This document shows positions 17,597 to 26,776 of a DNA stretch of 64,000 nucleotides, piece after piece. A model generated the notes under the pieces. That model was not told where the DNA came from. It saw only the letters and a list, made by a program, of their open reading frames with translations, and did not search any database. Source of the stretch: Leifsonia xyli (GTDB taxonomy: Bacteria > Actinomycetota > Actinomycetes > Actinomycetales > Microbacteriaceae); the NCBI GenBank assembly GCA_001647635.1, contig CP014761.1:806001-870000 (forward strand). Reading direction: 5' to 3'. The translations under genes and the position numbers were made by a program. Each line of letters begins with the position of its first letter. Position 1 is the first letter of the stretch.

Positions 17597-19114
17597 ATGA
17601 CCGTTCCCGCGCTGACTGTGACCCTCTCCTCCACCCCCACCGCGTCCGCCGATGTGCTCGTCGTGGCCGCCCGGAACGGACGCGACGGCATCGCCGTGCT
17701 CTCCGGCGAGCGCCGGGAGGAGCTGGCCCAGCAGCTGCGCGAGGTCGGCTTCGCGGGAGGCAAGGACGAGCTCGTGCGGCTGCCCGGGTCGGGCGACGGT
17801 CCGTCGCTCGCGGTGGTCGGCCTGCCGGAGGACGGCGTGGACGGGCTGCGTTACGCCGCTGGAAGTGCGGTGCGCCAGCTCGCCGGCACGTCCGCTGTCG
17901 CGCTCGACCTGCCGGCCGTCGACGGGGAGCAGCTCGGCGCGATCGCCGAGGGCGCGGCCCTCGGCGCGTACGCCTTCACGGAGTACCGCGAGAAGAGCCG
18001 GGCGGCGACGAAGGACCCGGTCGCGTCGATCGAGGTGCTCGGCGGAGACCTCGCCTCGGACGGCTCGGCAGACGGCTCCGCGGTCGACGCCGATGCGCTG
18101 GCCGTGCGCGCCACCGCCGTCGCCGAGGCCGCGTCCCTGGTCAAGGACCTGGTCAACACTCCTCCTCTCGATCTCTACCCCGAGACGTTCGCCGAGCGTG
18201 CCTCCGAGGCGTCCTCCGGCCTCCCGGTCACCGTGAAGGTGTGGGACGAGCAGGAGCTCGCCGCCGACGGCTTCGGCGGCATCCTGGGCGTCGGCCAGGG
18301 GTCCACGCGCGCGCCGCGCCTGGTCAAGGTCACCTACGCCCCGGAGGGTGCCCCCCGTCATCTCGCTCTGGTCGGTAAGGGCATCACCTTCGACTCCGGC
18401 GGCCTGTCCCTCAAGCCCGCCACCGGCATGGTCGGCATGAAGTACGACATGACCGGCGCGGCGACCGTGCTGGCCGTAGCCCTCGCGGCCGCGCGTCTCG
18501 CGCTCCCGGTGAAGGTCACCGCGTGGCTCTGCCTCGCCGAGAACATGCCGTCCGGCTCCGCCATCCGTCCGAACGACGTGCTCCGCATCCGCGGCGGCCG
18601 CACCGTCGAGGTGCTGAACACCGACGCCGAGGGCCGCCTCGTGCTCGCCGACGGTCTGGTCGCCGCGAGCGAGGAGCAGCCGGACGCCATCGTCGACGTC
18701 GCCACCCTGACCGGAGCCGCGATGGTCGCGCTGGGCACTCGCTACGCCGCCGTCATGGGCTCCGACGACCTCGTGGACGACGTGCTCACCGCAGGCAAGG
18801 AGACCGGCGAGCTGCTCTGGCCGATGCCGCTTCCGGGTGAGCTCCGCGCCACGATCAACTCGGACGTCGCCGACATCGCCAACGCCAATCCGGGCAACAC
18901 CGCGGGCGGCGCCCTGCTGGCCGGCGTCTTCCTGCAGGAGTTCATCGGACGGACCGGCGCCGAGGACGACGCGCCGCGTATCCCCTGGGCGCACCTGGAC
19001 ATCGCGGGCCCCGCGAAGAGCCCGGCCGCGCCGTACGGCTTCACCGGCAAAGGACCGTCCGCCGTCAGCGTACGGGCGCTCATCCGTCTGGCCGAGAGCA
19101 TTTCCGGGAAGTAG
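17597..19114 (+). CDS. pepA: Leucyl aminopeptidase (M17)
   Basis: 505 residues. The C-terminal M17 catalytic domain has the lysine/metal motif GKGITFDSGGLSLKP, the metal aspartate in MKYDMTGAATVL, and the family signature NTDAEGRLVLADGL. The N-terminal macro-like domain is also present, so length and architecture are normal for PepA. It releases N-terminal residues from peptides in the cytoplasm using two divalent metals. In some bacteria PepA also binds DNA; nothing here tests that. The gene is divergent from PAC2. A hairpin follows its stop. Confidence 0.93.
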   Translation: MTVPALTVTLSSTPTASADVLVVAARNGRDGIAVLSGERREELAQQLREVGFAGGKDELVRLPGSGDGPSLAVVGLPEDGVDGLRYAAGSAVRQLAGTSAVALDLPAVDGEQLGAIAEGAALGAYAFTEYREKSRAATKDPVASIEVLGGDLASDGSADGSAVDADALAVRATAVAEAASLVKDLVNTPPLDLYPETFAERASEASSGLPVTVKVWDEQELAADGFGGILGVGQGSTRAPRLVKVTYAPEGAPRHLALVGKGITFDSGGLSLKPATGMVGMKYDMTGAATVLAVALAAARLALPVKVTAWLCLAENMPSGSAIRPNDVLRIRGGRTVEVLNTDAEGRLVLADGLVAASEEQPDAIVDVATLTGAAMVALGTRYAAVMGSDDLVDDVLTAGKETGELLWPMPLPGELRATINSDVADIANANPGNTAGGALLAGVFLQEFIGRTGAEDDAPRIPWAHLDIAGPAKSPAAPYGFTGKGPSAVSVRALIRLAESISGK

Positions 19115-19123
19115 TAGGGTCGT

Positions 19124-19145
19124 ATGGGCGGGAAAACCCGCCTAT
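19124..19145 (+). terminator. Hairpin after pepA
   Basis: ATGGGCGGG pairs with CCCGCCTAT around an AAAA loop, ten bases after the pepA stop. No U run follows, so it may be a weak terminator or simply a hairpin in the lpdA leader. Confidence 0.4.
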
Positions 19146-19218
19146 CAACATGCCTCCCGGAGCCATCCCCTCTGGGCGGCTTCGTGTCACATGATCTGAT
19201 GCGCGAGGGAGTAGCTGG

Positions 19219-20592
19219 GTGTCTGAGCAGAACTTTGACATTGTGGTGCTCGGCGGTGGGAGTGGAGGCTACGCAGCAGCGCTGCGTGCGGCCGAGCTCG
19301 GTTTCACCGTCGGCATGATCGAGAAGGACAAGGTCGGAGGTACCTGCCTGCACCGCGGCTGCGTCCCGACGAAGGCGCTGCTCCACGCGGCAGAGATCGC
19401 GGACTACTCGCGCGAGTCGGCGAAGTACGGCATCGTGACCGAGCTGCAGGGCGTCGACATCAACGGCGTCACCCAGTACCGCCAGGGCATCGTCGCCAAG
19501 AAGTACAAGGGCCTTCAGGGCCTCGTGAAGGCCCGCGGCATCACCGTGATCGAGGGTGAGGGCCGCCTGGTCTCCCCGACCACCGTGCAGGTCGGCGAGG
19601 ACACGATCGTCGGCAAGAACGTCATCCTCGCCACCGGCTCCTACTCGCGCTCGCTTCCGGGCCTCGAGATCGGCGGCCGCGTGATCACCAGCGAGCAGGC
19701 GCTCGAGCTGGACTTCGTCCCCAAGAAGGTCGCCGTGCTCGGCGGCGGCGTCATCGGCGTCGAGTTCGCGAGTGTCTGGAAGTCGTTCGGCTCCGACGTC
19801 ACGATCATCGAGGCGCTCCCCCACCTGGTCCCGAACGAGGACGAGTCGATCAGCAAGTCGCTCGAGCGCGCCTTCCGCCGCCGCGGCATCGACTACAGCC
19901 TGGGTGTGCGCTTTCAGGGCGTCACCCAGAACGAGAACGGCGTGGTCGTCACCCTCGAGAACGGCAACACGATCGAGGCCGACCTGCTGCTCGTGGCCGT
20001 CGGCCGCGGCCCCCTCACCCAGGGTCTCGGCTTCGACGAGGTCGGCATCACCATGGACCGCGGGTTCGTCATCACCGACGAGCGCCTCCACACCAACATC
20101 CCGGGCGTCTACGCCGTCGGCGACATCGTCCCCGGCCTGCAGCTCGCCCACCGCGGCTTCCAGCAGGGCATCTTCGTCGCGGAGGAGATCGCGGGCCTCA
20201 ACCCGATCGTCGTCCCCGACGTGAACATCCCCAAGGTGACCTACTGCGACCCCGAGGTCGCCTCGATCGGCCTCACCGAGGCGAAGGCGGCCGAGAAGTA
20301 CGGCGCCGACGCGGTGAGCAGCTACGACTACAGCCTCGCGGGCAACGCCCGCAGCGAGATCATCGGCACCAACGGCAGCGTGAAGGTCGTCCGTCTGAAC
20401 GACGGCCCCGTGCTCGGCGTGCACATGATCGGAGCCCGCGTCGGCGAGCTCATCGGCGAGGCGCAGCTGGCCGTGAACTGGGAGGCGTACCCCGAGGACA
20501 TCGCGCCGCTCATCCACGCGCACCCGACGCAGAACGAGTCGCTCGGCGAGGCCTTCCTGTACCTCGCGGGCAAGCCGCTGCACACCCTCTAG
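19219..20592 (+). CDS. lpdA: Dihydrolipoyl dehydrogenase
   Basis: 457 residues of the pyridine nucleotide-disulfide oxidoreductase class I. The FAD-binding GGGSGGYAAALRA, the redox disulfide motif GGTCLHRGCVPTKALLH, the NAD-binding GGGVIGVEFAS and the C-terminal HAHPTQNES (catalytic His-Glu pair) are all visible. It reoxidises dihydrolipoamide in 2-oxo acid dehydrogenase complexes. GTG 19219 has GAGGGA about 9 bases upstream. sucB follows 78 bases downstream with an intervening hairpin, so the two genes encode partners of one complex but may be transcribed separately or with attenuation. Confidence 0.94.
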   Translation: MSEQNFDIVVLGGGSGGYAAALRAAELGFTVGMIEKDKVGGTCLHRGCVPTKALLHAAEIADYSRESAKYGIVTELQGVDINGVTQYRQGIVAKKYKGLQGLVKARGITVIEGEGRLVSPTTVQVGEDTIVGKNVILATGSYSRSLPGLEIGGRVITSEQALELDFVPKKVAVLGGGVIGVEFASVWKSFGSDVTIIEALPHLVPNEDESISKSLERAFRRRGIDYSLGVRFQGVTQNENGVVVTLENGNTIEADLLLVAVGRGPLTQGLGFDEVGITMDRGFVITDERLHTNIPGVYAVGDIVPGLQLAHRGFQQGIFVAEEIAGLNPIVVPDVNIPKVTYCDPEVASIGLTEAKAAEKYGADAVSSYDYSLAGNARSEIIGTNGSVKVVRLNDGPVLGVHMIGARVGELIGEAQLAVNWEAYPEDIAPLIHAHPTQNESLGEAFLYLAGKPLHTL

Positions 20593-20599
20593 GACGATC

Positions 20600-20628
20600 A
20601 GCCGGGTCCGCCGCGGGCGGACCCGGCT
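20600..20628 (+). terminator. Hairpin between lpdA and sucB
   Basis: A perfect 13-bp stem (AGCCGGGTCCGCC and its complement) with a GCG loop lies just after the lpdA stop. It lacks a U tract, so it may only partly stop transcription into sucB. Confidence 0.5.
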
Positions 20629-20670
20629 GCAATAAGCTACTGAACGATCAGGTTTGAAGGAGAAAAGCTC

Positions 20671-22182
20671 ATGAGCGAATCCGTCAGCCTCCCGGCGCTC
20701 GGCGAGAGCGTCACGGAAGGCACGGTCACCCGCTGGCTGAAGAACGTTGGCGACCGTGTCGAGGTGGACGAGCCCCTGCTCGAAGTCTCGACCGACAAGG
20801 TCGACACCGAGATCCCGTCGCCGGTGGCCGGCGTCGTCGAGGCGATCCTGGTGCAGGAGGACGAGACGGTCGAGGTGGGCACCCCGCTCGTGACGATCGG
20901 CGACGGCTCCGGCGCAGGCGCCGAGGCCCCCGCCGCCCCGGCTGCTGAGGCCGCTCCGGCCGAGGCTGCTCCGGCCGAGGCTGCTCCGCAGGCTGCTCCG
21001 GCCCAGGAGGCCCCGCAGGCCGCTCCGGCTCCTGCTGCTCCGGCCCAGGAGGCGCCTCAGGCTGCTTCCGCACAGGAGGCGCCGGCTCAGCAGGCCGCTC
21101 CCGTCCAGGAGGCGCCGGCCCAGCCGTCCGCCCCTGAGCAGGCCGCTCCGCAGCAGGCCGCGCCCGCTGCCCCGGCGCAGCCCGCTGCCGCGGCCCCCGC
21201 GACTCCCGCTCAGCCCGCCGCTGCGCCCGCTCAGGCTGCTCCTGCTCAGGCAGCTCCCGCCCAGACGTCGGGCGCGCACGCCGGCAACGCCGGGTACGTG
21301 ACCCCGATCGTCCGCAAGCTCGCCAACGAGCAGGGCGTCGACCTGTCGACCGTCAGCGGCACCGGTGTCGGCGGACGCATCCGCAAGGAGGACATCCTCC
21401 AGGCCGCTGCTCCCGCCGCGTCCGGTTCGGCTGCTCCCGCCGCCGCGCCGGCCCCCGAAGTCTCGCCGCTGCGCGGGACCACGCAGCCGATGTCGCGTCT
21501 GCGCAAGGTCGTCGCCGAGCGCGCCGTCGTCTCGATGCAGTCGACCGCGCAGCTGACCACCGTCGTCGAGGTGGATGTCACCAAGGTGGCCGCATTCCGC
21601 GACCGCGTGAAGGGCGACTTCCTGGCGAAGACCGGCGTGAAGCTCTCGTTCCTGCCGTTCTTCACCCTGGCCGCTGCGGAGGCGCTGAAGACGTACCCCG
21701 TCATCAACGCCACGGTCGACGGCGACAGCATCGTCTACCCGGACCACGAGAACATCTCGATCGCCGTCGACACCGAGCGCGGCCTGCTCACCCCCGTCGT
21801 GCGCAACGCGTCGGAGCTCGACATCGCCACCCTTGCGAAGGAGATCGCCGACCTCGCCGAGCGCACCCGCGACAACCGCCTCAAGCCGGACGAGCTCGCG
21901 GGCGGAACGTTCACGGTCACGAACACCGGCTCGCGCGGCGCGCTGTTCGACACGCCGCTGGTGTTCCTGCCGCAGGTCGCCATCCTCGGAACCGGCATCG
22001 TCGTGAAGAAGCCGGTCGTCGTCTCGGCCGACGGCACGGACTCGATCGCGATCCGCTCGACGGTCTACCTGGCCCTCTCGTACGATCACCGCATCGTGGA
22101 CGGCGCCGACGCGGCCCGCTTCCTCGTCGCGGTCAAGAACCGTCTCGAGGGCGGCAACTTCGAGGGCAACCTCGGCATCTGA
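20671..22182 (+). CDS. sucB: Dihydrolipoyllysine succinyltransferase (2-oxoglutarate dehydrogenase E2)
   Basis: 503 residues. One lipoyl domain (residues 1-80, lipoylated Lys43 in STDKVDTEIPSP) is followed by an unusually simple Ala/Pro/Gln linker of about 120 residues. Next come a peripheral-subunit-binding domain (about 212-248, TPIVRKLANEQGVDLS) and the catalytic domain ending in SYDHRIVDGADAARFL with the HxxxD active site. It transfers acyl groups from lipoamide to CoA. E2 with LpdA next to lipB-lipA groups lipoate synthesis and use in one region. GAAGGAG lies 7 bases before ATG 20671. The linker repeats QEAP and AAPA units. Confidence 0.92.
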   Translation: MSESVSLPALGESVTEGTVTRWLKNVGDRVEVDEPLLEVSTDKVDTEIPSPVAGVVEAILVQEDETVEVGTPLVTIGDGSGAGAEAPAAPAAEAAPAEAAPAEAAPQAAPAQEAPQAAPAPAAPAQEAPQAASAQEAPAQQAAPVQEAPAQPSAPEQAAPQQAAPAAPAQPAAAAPATPAQPAAAPAQAAPAQAAPAQTSGAHAGNAGYVTPIVRKLANEQGVDLSTVSGTGVGGRIRKEDILQAAAPAASGSAAPAAAPAPEVSPLRGTTQPMSRLRKVVAERAVVSMQSTAQLTTVVEVDVTKVAAFRDRVKGDFLAKTGVKLSFLPFFTLAAAEALKTYPVINATVDGDSIVYPDHENISIAVDTERGLLTPVVRNASELDIATLAKEIADLAERTRDNRLKPDELAGGTFTVTNTGSRGALFDTPLVFLPQVAILGTGIVVKKPVVVSADGTDSIAIRSTVYLALSYDHRIVDGADAARFLVAVKNRLEGGNFEGNLGI

Positions 22183-22187
22183 CCCGC

Positions 22188-23663
22188 TCACGGGTACACC
22201 GCCCGTAGCCGCCAACCGGCCTCGCTCCTCACCAGCAGGAGCGAGGCCGGTTCGCTTTTCGGGGTGCGAGAGGCGTCGGGCGCCGCCGCGATCAGCGCTG
22301 CATCGCCCCATCGCTCCACGAGGCTCACGGACGCGCCCTCGAAGTCGCGCTCGTCGGCCGATCCCGGTCGATTCATCGCGTCTGTCTCCTGCGCGACGAA
22401 GGCGGGCTCCGCGTCGAGGACCCGAGCCAAGCAGGCCGGAGCGGCCGGCCGCTCGACGAAGCAGGCGTGTCGAGCCTCCAGCACGGCGGCCGCCGCCACC
22501 ACCGGGTCGGCGGTGTCCATCCCGTCGGATCCGGATGCCCGCGGCGCCGACGACGCCGCAGGCGCACCGCTCGGCGCCCCAGACGCAGCGCTCGACGCCG
22601 CCGCAGCAGCGCTCGGCGCCGTCGTCGGGGCGACCGCCCCGGGCGGCGCACTCGTCGCCCCAGCGCTCGAGCCGGCGAGTCCGGCGGTCGCTCCCGCGCT
22701 CTCCGCCGGGGTCGCCGGCAGCAGCGCGGCGATCGCCACCGCAGCGATCAGCGGCACGGACCCGACCGCGACCACGGCCGGACGCCTCCGGGCCCATGCG
22801 CCCAACCGACGGCCCACTGTGCGGGCGGGCTCGCCATCCAGGAACTCCATCGCCGACATCAGAGCTCCTCGCGCACCGCCGCTTCGGGACGCCCGGCGAG
22901 AGACCTCGGAGCCGACTGCGTCGACACCACTCGCGTGCTCCTGCAGCCTGACGGGCTCTGGCGCCACGGCCGCGAGCACCGATGACTCCACGTGCTCCCA
23001 CCTCCCCCGCCGCAGCCCGCGCTCGACGGCCCCGAGAAGCGTCATCCCGGTTCCGTCGACTACTTGGAGGCACACGGTCCGCGCGAGTCCGTAGAACGCC
23101 TCGGCATCAGCGACCGCCGCCTCCGGTTCGTACGGCACCACCCCATCCAGCTCATCCAGCGCCGGACAGCCGTCCGCGGCGAACACGACTCCGCTGGGGC
23201 TCAGGCCCGGGCGCGCCCACCCGGCCCGGTGCAGCGCCGCGACACCGTCGGCGACGCCGAGCAGCACGGTCGCCGCCTCGCCGCCCCGGAGGCCGTCGCC
23301 GCGCGTCAGCCGACGCGCAAGGTCGCCGCCTTCCGGATACACGAACAGCACCGCCTCCCAGTCCCGCCCGCGGACGCGGCAGTCACCGACCAGCCGCACC
23401 ACGCCGACCACGTGCTCGGACGCCGCACCTTCGCGGGCGGCCGCCTCCACCGGATCGGGTCCTCGTCTCTCGCGAACGCGCAGCAGGCAGCGCCTGCCCG
23501 AGACGGCGCCGGTCACGACGACCCGCGCCTCGGGACCGACGTCCGGCGGACGACACGAGGCATCGAGCTGCCATCCTTCGGCCTTCGCGAGCTGCACGGC
23601 AACGCGAAAGGACTCCGAGGGCTCGGCCGACAGGGAACGAGAGGAGCGCGAAGTTCTGATCAC
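22188..23663 (-). CDS. Membrane pseudokinase-like protein
   Basis: 491 residues. The N-terminal 250 residues weakly resemble a Ser/Thr protein kinase fold (VLLGVADGVAALHRAGW, then LSPSGVVF, then PALDELDG). The catalytic HRD, the asparagine and the DFG motifs are missing, and no glycine-rich loop or clear catalytic lysine is seen. A single membrane helix follows (about 293-312, VVAVGSVPLIAAVAIAALLP). An Ala/Ser/Pro/Gly-rich stretch and an extracellular domain of about 110 residues with two cysteines complete the protein. The layout mimics PknB-type receptors with a dead kinase. The start is GTG 23663, divergent from lipB. A terminator for sucB lies inside its last codons. Confidence 0.65.
   Translation of the reverse strand: MIRTSRSSRSLSAEPSESFRVAVQLAKAEGWQLDASCRPPDVGPEARVVVTGAVSGRRCLLRVRERRGPDPVEAAAREGAASEHVVGVVRLVGDCRVRGRDWEAVLFVYPEGGDLARRLTRGDGLRGGEAATVLLGVADGVAALHRAGWARPGLSPSGVVFAADGCPALDELDGVVPYEPEAAVADAEAFYGLARTVCLQVVDGTGMTLLGAVERGLRRGRWEHVESSVLAAVAPEPVRLQEHASGVDAVGSEVSRRASRSGGARGALMSAMEFLDGEPARTVGRRLGAWARRRPAVVAVGSVPLIAAVAIAALLPATPAESAGATAGLAGSSAGATSAPPGAVAPTTAPSAAAAASSAASGAPSGAPAASSAPRASGSDGMDTADPVVAAAAVLEARHACFVERPAAPACLARVLDAEPAFVAQETDAMNRPGSADERDFEGASVSLVERWGDAALIAAAPDASRTPKSEPASLLLVRSEAGWRLRAVYP
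22214..22252 (+). terminator. Intrinsic terminator of sucB, inside the convergent pseudokinase gene
   Basis: A perfect 16-bp stem (22214-22229 with 22237-22252) and 7-base loop is followed by CGCTTTTC. It lies downstream of sucB on the plus strand but within the coding sequence for the C-terminal residues of the minus-strand gene. Confidence 0.8.
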
Positions 23664-23768
23664 GACTCCATCCCAGCCGACCGCGCAACCGGCGACCCGA
23701 GTAGACCCGAATCGGTGGACAACCGGGCCTAACCTCTGCCTGTGGACAACTCCCGCCGGATCCGCGCA

Positions 23769-23774
23769 TAGACT
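23769..23774 (+). promoter_or_regulatory. -10 hexamer of a leaderless promoter for lipB
   Basis: TAGACT, then GACCCC (6 bases), then GTG 23781. Confidence 0.65.
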
Positions 23775-23780
23775 GACCCC

Positions 23781-24440
23781 GTGACCACGTATGACGTCAC
23801 GGGGCTAAGCGCCAACTCCGTGCCGTATCTCGAGGCCCTTCAACAGCAGCGTGCCCTGCACGCCGCCGTCGTCGCAGGCCGGGCGCCAGACACCGTCATC
23901 CTCCTCGAGCACTCGCCGGTGTACACCGCCGGCAAGCGCACCGCGCCGGACGAGCGTCCGACCGACGGAACCCCCGTCGTCGACGTCGACCGCGGCGGCA
24001 AGATCACCTGGCACGGGCCGGGGCAGCTCGTGGGGTACCCGATCCTCCGCCTCCACGACCCCATCGACGTCGTCGGCTACGTCCGTGCGCTGGAACGCGT
24101 CCTCATCGACGTGCTCGCACGCGTCGGCGTGACCGGTGTGCAGGTCGAGGGCCGCTCCGGCGTGTGGATGCTGCCCGAGCACAATCCCGGAGCCACACGC
24201 GACGAGAAGATCGCCGCCATCGGCATCCGTGTCGCCGAGGGCGTCACCATGCACGGCTTCGCGCTCAACTGCTCGAACAGCCTCGACGCCTACGACCGGA
24301 TCGTCGCGTGCGGCATCCGCGACGCCGGGGTGACGACGATCTCACGCGTGCTCGGCCGGACCGTCACGCCGCAGGACGTCGCACCGCTGGTGCAGGAGGC
24401 CTTCGACCTCGAGTTCACCCCTGCCGGGGCCGTCGCGTGA
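23781..24440 (+). CDS. lipB: Octanoyltransferase LipB
   Basis: 219 residues. The family signature [18 protein letters not shown] with the catalytic region, [17 protein letters not shown] (catalytic lysine) and HGFALNCSN (catalytic cysteine) are all present. It moves octanoyl groups from acyl carrier protein to the lipoyl domains of E2 and GcvH proteins, for example the SucB encoded just upstream. GTG start; the stop overlaps the lipA start as GTGA, so lipB and lipA are translationally coupled. Confidence 0.94.
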   Translation: MTTYDVTGLSANSVPYLEALQQQRALHAAVVAGRAPDTVILLEHSPVYTAGKRTAPDERPTDGTPVVDVDRGGKITWHGPGQLVGYPILRLHDPIDVVGYVRALERVLIDVLARVGVTGVQVEGRSGVWMLPEHNPGATRDEKIAAIGIRVAEGVTMHGFALNCSNSLDAYDRIVACGIRDAGVTTISRVLGRTVTPQDVAPLVQEAFDLEFTPAGAVA

Positions 24441-25426
24441 GCGCCGCACCTGAGGGGCGCCGGATGCTGCGCCTCGAGGTCCGCAACGCCCAGACGCCGA
24501 TCGAGCGCAAGCCCGAATGGATCAAGACCAAGGCGAAGATGGGCCCGGAATACCGGCAACTACAGAACCTGGTCAAGTCCGAGGAGCTGCACACCGTCTG
24601 CCAGGAGGCCGGCTGCCCGAACATCTACGAGTGCTGGGAGGACCGCGAGGCGACCTTCCTCATCGGCGGCTCGCAGTGCACCCGCCGCTGCGACTTCTGC
24701 CAGATCGACACGGGCAAGCCGGCGGAGTTCGACCGCGACGAGCCTCGTCGCGTCGGAGAGTCCGTCGAGCGGATGGGGCTGCGCTACGCCACGGTGACAG
24801 GCGTGGCGCGCGACGATCTGGAGGACGAAGGGTCGTGGCTCTACGCGGAGACGATCCGCGAGATCCACCGCCAGTCCCCCGGCACCGGGGTCGAGATCCT
24901 GGTGCCGGACTTCTCCGGCAACCCGGAGCACCTGGGCCGGGTGTTCGACGCGCGTCCCGAGGTGTTCGCGCACAACGTCGAGACGGTCCCGCGCATCTTC
25001 AAGCGCATCCGTCCCGCCTTCCGTTACGAGCGCTCGCTCGACGTGCTGACCCAGGGACGCGACGCCGGCCTGATCACGAAGTCGAACCTCATCCTCGGGA
25101 TGGGCGAGGAGCGGCACGAGATCAGCACCGCCCTCCGCGACCTCCACGACGCGGGGACCGACATCATCACGATCACGCAGTACCTGCGGCCGAGCCCGCG
25201 GCACCTGCCGGTCGCACGCTGGGTGCACCCCGACGAGTTCGTCGAGCTCAAGGAGGAGGCCGAGGAGATCGGGTTCCTCGGCGTGCTGGCCGGTCCGCTG
25301 GTGCGCTCGTCGTACCGCGCAGGGAGGCTGTGGGCGCAGTCGATGCAGGCTAAGGGGCGGCCGGTCCCCGACCACCTCCGGCACCTCGCGGACGCCTCCC
25401 TCGGCTTCGCCCAGGCCGTCTCCTGA
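24437..25426 (+). CDS. lipA: Lipoyl synthase LipA
   Basis: 329 residues, radical SAM enzyme. The auxiliary cluster motif ([12 protein letters not shown]) precedes the radical-[14 protein letters not shown], and the C-terminal RSSYRAG serine/arginine motif that completes the auxiliary 4Fe-4S site is present. It inserts two sulfurs into the octanoyl chain attached by LipB. GTG 24437 overlaps the lipB stop; ATG 24464 is an alternative nine codons in, but coupling favours the GTG. Length and motifs are normal. Confidence 0.94.
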   Translation: MSAAPEGRRMLRLEVRNAQTPIERKPEWIKTKAKMGPEYRQLQNLVKSEELHTVCQEAGCPNIYECWEDREATFLIGGSQCTRRCDFCQIDTGKPAEFDRDEPRRVGESVERMGLRYATVTGVARDDLEDEGSWLYAETIREIHRQSPGTGVEILVPDFSGNPEHLGRVFDARPEVFAHNVETVPRIFKRIRPAFRYERSLDVLTQGRDAGLITKSNLILGMGEERHEISTALRDLHDAGTDIITITQYLRPSPRHLPVARWVHPDEFVELKEEAEEIGFLGVLAGPLVRSSYRAGRLWAQSMQAKGRPVPDHLRHLADASLGFAQAVS

Positions 25427-25475
25427 GAGGTCTCCCCCAGCAGCGAACGGGTCATCTGGAACACCGCCGAGCCGG

Positions 25476-25481
25476 TATCCT
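25476..25481 (+). promoter_or_regulatory. -10 hexamer near-leaderless promoter for the DUF4191 gene
   Basis: TATCCT, then 7 bases (TGGAGCT), then ATG 25489. Confidence 0.55.
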
Positions 25482-25488
25482 TGGAGCT

Positions 25489-26184
25489 ATGGCAAAGGAC
25501 AAGTCCACCAAGGAGCCCGGCCGTCTGAAGCAGATGTGGCAGGTCTTCCAGATGACCCGTCGCTACGACGACCGCGCGGTCCTCTACATCGTCCTGGGGG
25601 CTGTCCTGCCGATCATCGTCGGCGTACTGCTCGCGGTGTTCCTCTCGGGCGGCAACGTCTTCACGATGGTGCTGTGGATCCTCGCCGGCGTGCTCGCGGG
25701 CGTCCTGATCGCGCTCATCATCCTCGGCCGCCGCGCCGAGCGCGCGGCGTACTCGCAGATCGAGGGCCAGCCGGGCGCGGTGGGCGCCGTGCTGCGGTCG
25801 TCGCTCAAGCGCAGCTGGCGCGGCTCGGAGATGCCCGTCGCTGTCAACGGCAAGACGCAGGACGCGGTGTACCGGGCGACCGGGCGCGGTGGCGTCGTGC
25901 TCATCAGCGAAGGCCCGGCGACCCGCACCAAGCGCATGGTCGACGAGGAGCGCCGCAAGGTCAACCGCGTGCTCCCGAACGTCCCGGTCACGATCATCAG
26001 CGTCGGCCCGGACGCCGACTCGGTGCCGCTGCACAAGGTGCCGCGCACGCTCGCGAAGATCAAGCCGACCCTCACCAAGGCCGAGGTCCTGGCGATCAGC
26101 AACCGCCTCCAGTCGATGGAGAACCAGATGCCGATCCCGAAGGGCATCGACCCGATGAAGGTCCGCGCGCAGCGGGCGCGCTGA
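25489..26184 (+). CDS. DUF4191 family membrane protein
   Basis: 231 residues. Two adjacent membrane helices (about residues 30-52 and 58-80) lie between a basic N-terminus and a cytoplasmic C-terminal domain with VYRATGRGGVVLISEGP and PLHKVPRTLAKI. This matches DUF4191, which in actinobacteria is typically encoded between lipA and glnA, exactly as here. Its function is unknown. A role linked to lipoate or nitrogen metabolism is suggested only by position. Confidence 0.87.
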   Translation: MAKDKSTKEPGRLKQMWQVFQMTRRYDDRAVLYIVLGAVLPIIVGVLLAVFLSGGNVFTMVLWILAGVLAGVLIALIILGRRAERAAYSQIEGQPGAVGAVLRSSLKRSWRGSEMPVAVNGKTQDAVYRATGRGGVVLISEGPATRTKRMVDEERRKVNRVLPNVPVTIISVGPDADSVPLHKVPRTLAKIKPTLTKAEVLAISNRLQSMENQMPIPKGIDPMKVRAQRAR

Positions 26185-26214
26185 CCCGAAGGCGCCTCCC
26201 GGCTGCCGAGCCGC

Positions 26215-26637
26215 TCAGCCGCGGATGAGGACGGTTCCGGCGACCTTGTCGTGGAAGCCGCGCTGGTCCGAGTCCCAGACGAGCGCCGGGATCACCACGC
26301 ACAGCAGCACCGTGCGGACGATCGGGCGCCAGACGCCGACCCAGCCGCCGCGGATCGCGACGACGCGCAGCCCGAAGATGCGGTGGCCGAGGCTGCCGCC
26401 GATGGTCGGGATGAAGACGATCTGCAGCAGCGCGAAGAGGCCGAGCGTCGCCCACTGGTCGTAGTGGAAGAACGCGAAGGACAGGAAGGACGCGATCGCC
26501 CAGTCCACGGCGATCGCCCCGATACGTCGGCCGAAGCGACCAACCGATCGCGGACCGGCCTCCGGAAGCCCGAGTCGCTCGCCCGGATAGCGGCTGGGGG
26601 CAATGTCGCCGGGGCGGTTCGACGGGTTCTGCGGCAC
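26215..26637 (-). CDS. RDD family membrane protein
   Basis: 140 residues with three hydrophobic segments. The RDD domain pattern is seen as [33 protein letters not shown], and [13 protein letters not shown] near the end. RDD proteins are small membrane proteins, some linked to ion exchange; no specific role is known here. GTG start. The gene is divergent from glnA. RDD next to glnA is common in actinobacteria. Confidence 0.85.
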   Translation of the reverse strand: MPQNPSNRPGDIAPSRYPGERLGLPEAGPRSVGRFGRRIGAIAVDWAIASFLSFAFFHYDQWATLGLFALLQIVFIPTIGGSLGHRIFGLRVVAIRGGWVGVWRPIVRTVLLCVVIPALVWDSDQRGFHDKVAGTVLIRG

Positions 26638-26643
26638 CCGCCG

Positions 26644-26649
26644 AGTCTA
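26644..26649 (-). promoter_or_regulatory. -10 hexamer of a leaderless promoter for the RDD gene
   Basis: TAGACT on the minus strand, then CGGCGG (6 bases), then GTG 26637. Confidence 0.65.
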
Positions 26650-26776
26650 CCCGGCCGGGGTACGCGTAACATGCTCGAAACATTGGCGTGACCGCGGGGA
26701 AACGGCCTCCCCTACGTTGGACCCGTGGGCTGCACGCGCAGTCCGGTCACCCGCAAAGCCATTGGGAGTCGTCCGC

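Noticed and set aside
18742..23073. A 1443-codon minus-strand open frame across pepA, lpdA and sucB
   Set aside because: It is a GC-rich shadow: it is arginine- and glycine-rich in parts, matches no family, and covers three unmistakable plus-strand genes.
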